Source: a virus. From it: a stretch of 31,135 nt of DNA. The position numbers and the translations under genes were made by a program. A model generated the notes under the pieces. That model worked only from the letters and a program-made list of their open reading frames with translations, had not been told where the DNA came from and searched no databases. The DNA lies in IMG/VR virus record IMGVR_UViG_3300045242_000307, positions 1-31,135 of that record. One strand, written 5' to 3'. Below, in pieces: positions 27,775-31,135 of the stretch (positions are counted from its first letter, which is position 1; every line of letters begins with the position of its first letter).

Positions 27775-28031
27775 GCGCCGATCACGAGCTCGATGTCACA
27801 AGCCTGCTGGCCGCGCTTGGTGGTCTCCACGCGAAAGCGCACCGGGTCGCCCTCCTTGATCTCGGGCAGCCCGGCCTTCTTGAGCGCGCTGACGTGCATG
27901 AACACGTCGGGCTCGCCCTCGCGCCCGATGAAGCCGAAGCCGCGAGATTCATTATACCATTTGACCTTGCCAGAAAGCTTCTCGCCGGCGCCGTTGACCG
28001 GGGGGATCTGCGTATTCGCTGCGTCGCTCAT
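27771..28031 (-). CDS. Cold-shock-domain protein
   Basis: The ATG at 28031 with GAGGAG upstream gives an 86-residue protein. An in-frame start at 28106 is less likely. It has a full cold-shock fold: SGKVKWYNESRGFGFIGREG with RNP1-like GFGFI (31-35), EPDVFMHVSALKKAGLPEIK with RNP2 DVFMHV (42-47), and EGDPVRFRVETTKRGQQACD. Such proteins bind single-stranded RNA and act as RNA chaperones. Here it might help fold the capsid introns, but this is speculation. It is one of the early genes of the long operon. Confidence 0.9.
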   Translation of the reverse strand: MSDAANTQIPPVNGAGEKLSGKVKWYNESRGFGFIGREGEPDVFMHVSALKKAGLPEIKEGDPVRFRVETTKRGQQACDIELVIGA

Positions 28032-28102
28032 CTCTCTGCGTCTCCTCGTGCGTCTTACTTCGACCCGGACGGTGGTCGCCCGGCGCTGGTATTCGTCGAG
28101 TC

Positions 28103-28288
28103 TCATCCTGCTTTCCGTTCATCAGCAAATAAGGGCTGCCCTTCCTTCCAATCCGAGAAAATCACACAACCCCATAAATGCCAATGATCCAATTTCAATT
28201 CCTGGCGACAACGCAGCGCAGCATCGTGATTGTCGAATACATACACGTTCTGTGTCTTGGGGTTATGGACAACAAATATTTGCATCAT
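28103..28288 (-). CDS. Hypothetical protein, 61 aa
   Basis: The ATG at 28288 (or 28285) follows the preceding stop. The product reads MMQIFVVHNPKTQNVYVFDN, then HDAALRCRQELKLDHWHLWG and CVIFSDWKEGQPLF. It looks like a small alpha/beta protein. The neighbourhood DNA is less GC-rich. No family is recognised. Confidence 0.6.
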   Translation of the reverse strand: MMQIFVVHNPKTQNVYVFDNHDAALRCRQELKLDHWHLWGCVIFSDWKEGQPLFADERKAG

Positions 28289-28480
28289 TCACCTAATCTT
28301 ATCCCGTTCAATCACAGGGCAAGATGTTCCAGGATGGAATTCCTGCCACTCGCGAATGTTATTTGATTGATTTATCAGCTTATCGTTGCAGCGGTAACAG
28401 CGGCTGTCATAATAGCCACCATCCAGATCCTCGAAATATTCGAGATCGTCCGATTCGCAATCGATGCATTGTTTAGTCAT
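28289..28480 (-). CDS. Small zinc-ribbon-like protein, 63 aa
   Basis: The ATG at 28480 overlaps the stop of a tiny upstream frame (ATGA). The product has CIDCESDDLEYFEDLDGGYYDSRCYRCNDK: two CxxC pairs 22 residues apart, typical of a zinc ribbon. Then comes LINQSNNIREWQEFHPGTSCP. The acidic loop is unusual. Possible binding partner unknown. Confidence 0.7.
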   Translation of the reverse strand: MTKQCIDCESDDLEYFEDLDGGYYDSRCYRCNDKLINQSNNIREWQEFHPGTSCPVIERDKIR

Positions 28481-28554
28481 GAGCCAACACCACCCAACCG
28501 AGCGCGCGCCAGCGGCCTCGGCTTAAAGAGATCGTCCTCATGCACCACTTCCAT
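28477..28554 (-). CDS. Possible tiny protein, 25 aa
   Basis: The ATG at 28554 gives MEVVHEDDLFKPRPLARARL and then GGVGS, ending ATGA over the next start. It follows the antirepressor-like gene by 7 bases. There is a weak upstream site. Coupling is the only support. Confidence 0.35.
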   Translation of the reverse strand: MEVVHEDDLFKPRPLARARLGGVGS

Positions 28555-28561
28555 TGTAGTG

Positions 28562-29053
28562 CTATCCAAGAAAGAACCTGCGACAACGCTCCTTGGCCGG
28601 GTGCTTCCTCCAAGCAGATGCAAAGCCCAGCCGAATGTAATTACCTACCTGCAAAACATTCCCGCCATCGCGGCTGCGCTTCAAATGGGAGGGAGAGAGA
28701 AATGGATAGGCCGGGGGCTGAGCGATTGGTGAGGTTAACTCTCCACGGTACCAAGCAACAAAAACCTGAACCATCTCCCGCAGGCATTCCTTAGCCTTCG
28801 GGGTCCTTGACCGCGCAACGACAAGGCCAGCTTGATGCTGATTAAGCCAAAACTCCTCCTCCGGAGGTGCCCCACTACTATAGCGGCGATCCGCCGCTAT
28901 CACATTAGATGAACAAGGGCCGAAAAACTCTAGCTCCTCGCGCATCCTTTTTATCAAATCGCGAATTTCCCAAGGTCGCTTATACTCCAACCCCCGGGCC
29001 AGATCAACATCCCTAATCCGTGGCTCCCCTTGAATTTCAACCAATTCAAACAT
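28562..29053 (-). CDS. Phage antirepressor-like N-terminal domain protein
   Basis: The ATG at 29053 has GGAGGGTTAAAG upstream and is preferred over 29104. The 163-residue product begins MFELVEIQGEPRIRDVDLAR and has GLEYKRPWEIRDLIKRMREE, LEFFG and EEEFWLNQHQAGLVVARSRT, with KECLREMVQVFVAWYRGEL. This order (R-x-x-D-L-A, K-R-P-x-x-I-R-x-L-I, LN-x-x-Q-A, then a helix) is typical of phage antirepressor-like or regulatory proteins. They act on repressors. It follows the NusG-like gene in the early part of the operon. Confidence 0.75.
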   Translation of the reverse strand: MFELVEIQGEPRIRDVDLARGLEYKRPWEIRDLIKRMREELEFFGPCSSNVIAADRRYSSGAPPEEEFWLNQHQAGLVVARSRTPKAKECLREMVQVFVAWYRGELTSPIAQPPAYPFLSPSHLKRSRDGGNVLQVGNYIRLGFASAWRKHPAKERCRRFFLG

Positions 29054-29138
29054 CTTTAACCCTCCAAAGGCGCTCCGCGCGGCACGCTCATAAGCGCTCT
29101 TCAATCCAACACTTAGGCATCCGCTTAGTCGATGCGAC

Positions 29139-29708
29139 CTAAGTTGCTACGTACAAACCATTTTCTTGCCGCCGCGGTCGCCAATAAGGGCGCTTAACCT
29201 TCACGCGGGGGGTTCGCTCTTGGGCCGCTTCCAGCCACTCGTCGTCCATGTCAATCGGTACCTGACGACCCATCATGCCCAGCAGCACGCGCACCCGCTG
29301 CTCACCAGTGCGCGCATGCCAGATGGCGTCGAAGCCCTGGTAGGGGCCGCCGGCCACGCGCACTCTCTCGCCGGGGAGGAAGCGCTCCGCGCGCGGCGGG
29401 CGCGGGAAATCGATGATGGATTGGCAATCGGCCCGGGCCAGCAAATCATCCATTATGGACTGGGGCACAGTGCCCTCGACCATCGCCACGATGCCGTAAG
29501 TCTCACGCACCTCGCGCCGGGCCGAGCCGATAGGACACCAGGCGAATACATATCGGGGAAATGTTGGAACGAGTCGCTCCTGCTTACGGCCGCGGCTGAC
29601 GCGGACCTCGAGATGGCGGAAGATGTGGAATGGCAGCTGGGCGCGCGTTAAATGCGCAGAGACTCGGTTCTCGGCGCCGGGGGCGGAGACCGCGAGTTGC
29701 CAGGTCAT
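29139..29708 (-). CDS. NusG/RfaH-like transcription elongation factor
   Basis: The 189-residue protein starts at ATG 29708 (GTG 29741 possible). It has a NusG N-terminal domain: MTWQLAVSAPGAENRVSAHL, then VRVSRGRKQERLVPTFPRYVFAW with the FPRY(V/L)F signature near 50-55. A KOW-type C-terminal domain (FLPGERVRVAGGPYQGFDAI, RVRVLLGMMGRQVPIDMDDE) follows. Such proteins bind RNA polymerase and keep it elongating or couple it to ribosomes. Its place as first gene of a nearly 30 kb operon fits an RfaH-like antitermination role. The phage supplies its own copy. No ops-like element is identified. Confidence 0.88.
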   Translation of the reverse strand: MTWQLAVSAPGAENRVSAHLTRAQLPFHIFRHLEVRVSRGRKQERLVPTFPRYVFAWCPIGSARREVRETYGIVAMVEGTVPQSIMDDLLARADCQSIIDFPRPPRAERFLPGERVRVAGGPYQGFDAIWHARTGEQRVRVLLGMMGRQVPIDMDDEWLEAAQERTPRVKVKRPYWRPRRQENGLYVAT

Positions 29709-29741
29709 GCGCGTTGGCCGGGGCGGTACATGCCCTAGCAC

Positions 29742-30108
29742 CCCTAACGGGTAGCCCAGTCCGTGGATGGCACCTTAGCGCGTTTGCGCAGGCGGGTAAA
29801 GGGGCTAACCGGGGGTATTGCCGTTACACATGCCTGCGTGAGCGCGCACGCGCGCGGGCAAAAGCCAATACTTTCAATACCTAGCGTGTGGGCGCGCGTA
29901 AATATCTCCCGTTCACAATGTCTTACTGAAAGATCCTAAGGTATTGGACTATGGTATGGTCTCCACCAAAAGCCGATACCTTTCATTAGGTTTTCAGTCT
30001 CAAAACCCATTTAGCCATTAATTAATTTAATACCCACCCCCCTAGCATGCGCCCAGGATTAACCGTAAAGTAGCCCCTCCTATACCTTTCACCCCCGGCC
30101 CAATACCC
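29742..30108. promoter_or_regulatory. Divergent control region with repeated ATACC motifs
   Basis: This 367-base region lies between the NusG-like gene (minus) and the HTH gene (plus) and has no credible ORF. It holds many copies of a (C/G/T)(A)ATACC-type motif in both orientations: GGTATTG at 29814, CAATACTTTCAATACC at 29866-29881, GGTATTG at 29940, GATACCTTTCA at 29975-29985, TAATACCC near 30028, TATACCTTTCA at 30081-30091, and CAATACCC at 30101-30108, touching the HTH start codon. The AT-rich part near 30015-30030 could hold a promoter, though no clear -35/-10 pair is fixed. It is the likely operator and start region for both operons. Confidence 0.6.
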
Positions 30109-30321
30109 ATGCCCCCTGACGCCATCCGCGCGCTGCGCCTCTCCCTCTCCCTCGACCAGGCCGCCTTTGCCGAGCTGCTCGGCTACGCCAACAACACCTA
30201 CAGCCGCCGCGTTCTCATCTCTGACTACGAGCGCGGCCGCCGCCGCCCCAGTCGCCAAGCCCTCCTCCTGCTCCGCATGATCGCAGCCCATGGTCCCGCC
30301 GCCTTAGCCGAAGCCCCCTAA
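30109..30321 (+). CDS. Cro/CI-like helix-turn-helix regulator, 70 aa
   Basis: This is a short plus-strand HTH_3-type protein: IRALRLSLSLDQAAFAELLG, YANNTYSRRVLISDYERGRR and PSRQALLLLRMIA. The Q-x-x-F-A-x-x-L-G and I-S-x-Y-E-R-G-x-R-x-P-S marks are the classical phage-repressor pattern. Its ATG at 30109 touches a CAATACC motif, so it could repress itself and perhaps the divergent operon. No dimerisation or peptidase domain is present, as in Cro. Confidence 0.85.
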   Translation: MPPDAIRALRLSLSLDQAAFAELLGYANNTYSRRVLISDYERGRRRPSRQALLLLRMIAAHGPAALAEAP

Positions 30322-30336
30322 TCAAGGAGAAATATC

Positions 30337-30531
30337 GTGTTGCAACTAACCGATATCAACGGATTTCCATTTTGGGTCCGCGCCACGGCCATTACGTCTG
30401 TTTCCCCGCGTGAGGGCGAAGGTTCCTTAATAACCTGGCTTGGAGGAGGCTCACGCGCCGTTAAATCGTATCCTTTGGATGTTGTTATCTTAATGAAAAG
30501 GATAGAAAATCCAGATAAAAATGCCCAGTAA
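30337..30531 (+). CDS. Hypothetical protein, 64 aa
   Basis: The GTG at 30337 has AAGGAG just upstream. The product begins MLQLTDINGFPFWVRATAIT, then SVSPREGEGSLITWLGGGSR and AVKSYPLDVVILMKRIENPD. It reads as a small beta-rich soluble domain, similar in layout to small phage proteins with a wide SH3-like fold. No family is recognised. It precedes the primase by a few bases. Confidence 0.65.
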   Translation: MLQLTDINGFPFWVRATAITSVSPREGEGSLITWLGGGSRAVKSYPLDVVILMKRIENPDKNAQ

Positions 30532-30536
30532 TTTCT

Positions 30537-31135
30537 GTGCCCACTACCCCCGCCCAGCGCCTCGCGGCCCTATTTGCCGGCCACCCCACGGCACACGGCA
30601 CCCATGGCGAGCCCGAGCACAACCCTACTAAGGCCAAGTGGGAGATCAAGGCCACCGCGCGCACCAAGCGGGAGGCCCCCACCCTAGAACTTTGGGAGGA
30701 GCACCTCGCCGGCGATTACCCCCTCGGTATTATTACCATCCGCCCCGACAGCACCTGCCTCTGGGGCTGTATCGACATCGACGAATACCAAGACGACCTG
30801 CTGCGCCTCATCCAGCAAATAAACGCAAACCACTACCCCCTCGTGCCTTGCCGCAGCAAATCCGGCGGCCTCCACCTCTTCCTCTTCCTGACCACCCCGG
30901 TCCCGGCCATTGCCATTATCACACTTCTCAGAGACATCGCCGCGCGCATCGGCCATGCCACGGCCGAGATATTCCCCAAGCAAGCCCAAGTCCAAACCGA
31001 GCGCGGCGATGTGGGCAACTGGATGATAATGCCCTATTTCGGCTCAACCTACAACAACAAGCTGCGCGAACAGGTCGGTCTCAAGCACACCGGCGCTGAG
31101 CAGAATCTCGAGGAATTCCTTGACACTGCCGAAAC
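30537..31135 (+). CDS. Archaeo-eukaryotic-type primase (AEP/PrimPol-like), 3' end outside window
   Basis: The frame from GTG 30537 stays open to the right edge (199 codons). It has the AEP catalytic motif WGCIDIDEYQDDLLRLIQQI with the D80-x-D82 metal pair, then LVPCRSKSGGLHLFLFLTTP with the SGG-x-H motif near 109-113. Further on are AEIFPKQAQVQTERGDVGNW and MIMPYFGSTYNNKLREQ. Similar primase domains occur in phages (also in TOTE-type systems). The likely role is primer synthesis for phage replication. No good ribosome site is seen, so the start is uncertain. No helicase domain is visible within the window. Confidence 0.85.
   Translation, partial: MPTTPAQRLAALFAGHPTAHGTHGEPEHNPTKAKWEIKATARTKREAPTLELWEEHLAGDYPLGIITIRPDSTCLWGCIDIDEYQDDLLRLIQQINANHYPLVPCRSKSGGLHLFLFLTTPVPAIAIITLLRDIAARIGHATAEIFPKQAQVQTERGDVGNWMIMPYFGSTYNNKLREQVGLKHTGAEQNLEEFLDTAE

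Noticed and set aside
30022-30291. 89-codon minus-strand frame opposite the HTH gene
   Set aside because: Antisense to a clear Cro/CI-like gene and reaching into the operator region.
1-31135. tRNA or rRNA genes
   Set aside because: I saw no cloverleaf with a GGTTCGA-type T-loop or other tRNA mark on either strand by eye. A tRNA search would be decisive.

Overview
The window is part of a tailed-bacteriophage genome (lytic phage, prophage or metagenomic contig). It is GC-rich and almost every gene lies on the minus strand. The packaging/head order on that strand (small terminase, large terminase, portal, scaffold, major capsid protein) and the family resemblance of portal, scaffold and coat point to a podovirus-like phage. 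Several small proteins (a GcrA-like HTH, a HiPIP-like Cys-rich protein) resemble ones seen in phages of Alphaproteobacteria, so such a host is a reasonable inference. No tail, lysis, integrase or polymerase gene is visible; they probably lie outside the window.

Layout in the direction of minus-strand transcription. A divergent control region (about 29742-30108) separates a short plus-strand early block (Cro/CI-like HTH protein, a small protein, and the start of an archaeo-eukaryotic-type primase running off the right edge) from one very long minus-strand gene string. That string opens with a NusG/RfaH-like protein, an antirepressor-like protein, small zinc-ribbon proteins and a cold-shock protein (29.7-27.8 kb). 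A run of small, often basic or low-complexity proteins follows, then a HAD-like protein, TerS, TerL (23.4-21.4 kb), a sugar C-methyltransferase (20.2-19.0 kb), portal, a DnaQ-like exonuclease, scaffold, small proteins and the coat gene (about 11.0-7.85 kb). It continues through more small proteins into a sugar block: GT9 glycosyltransferase, NAD-dependent epimerase, WbuC-type cupin, methyltransferase and UDP-galactopyranose-mutase-like protein (5.8-0.17 kb). Most neighbours overlap by ATGA, GTGA or TAGTG, which implies long polycistronic mRNAs and translational coupling.

The most striking feature is the major capsid gene. It cannot be read as one ORF: its 344 codons lie in five exons (57, 136, 176, 640 and 26 nt) separated by four group I introns (1249, 327, 280 and 240 nt). 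Each 5' splice site follows a U that can pair with a G in an internal guide sequence. Each intron has matching GACUA/UAGUC P7 halves and ends in G, and joining the exons restores one open frame. The first intron carries a GIY-YIG homing endonuclease in its P8 loop, and the endonuclease stop codon lies inside the P7 strand. Introns 1, 2 and 3 share almost the same 3' domain, so the introns appear to have spread within one gene.

Secondary points are a run of 11 C in the methyltransferase gene that seems to have shifted its frame, a phage-encoded sugar-modification set spread among the virion genes, a phage NusG paralogue, and a control region with many copies of an ATACC-type motif.
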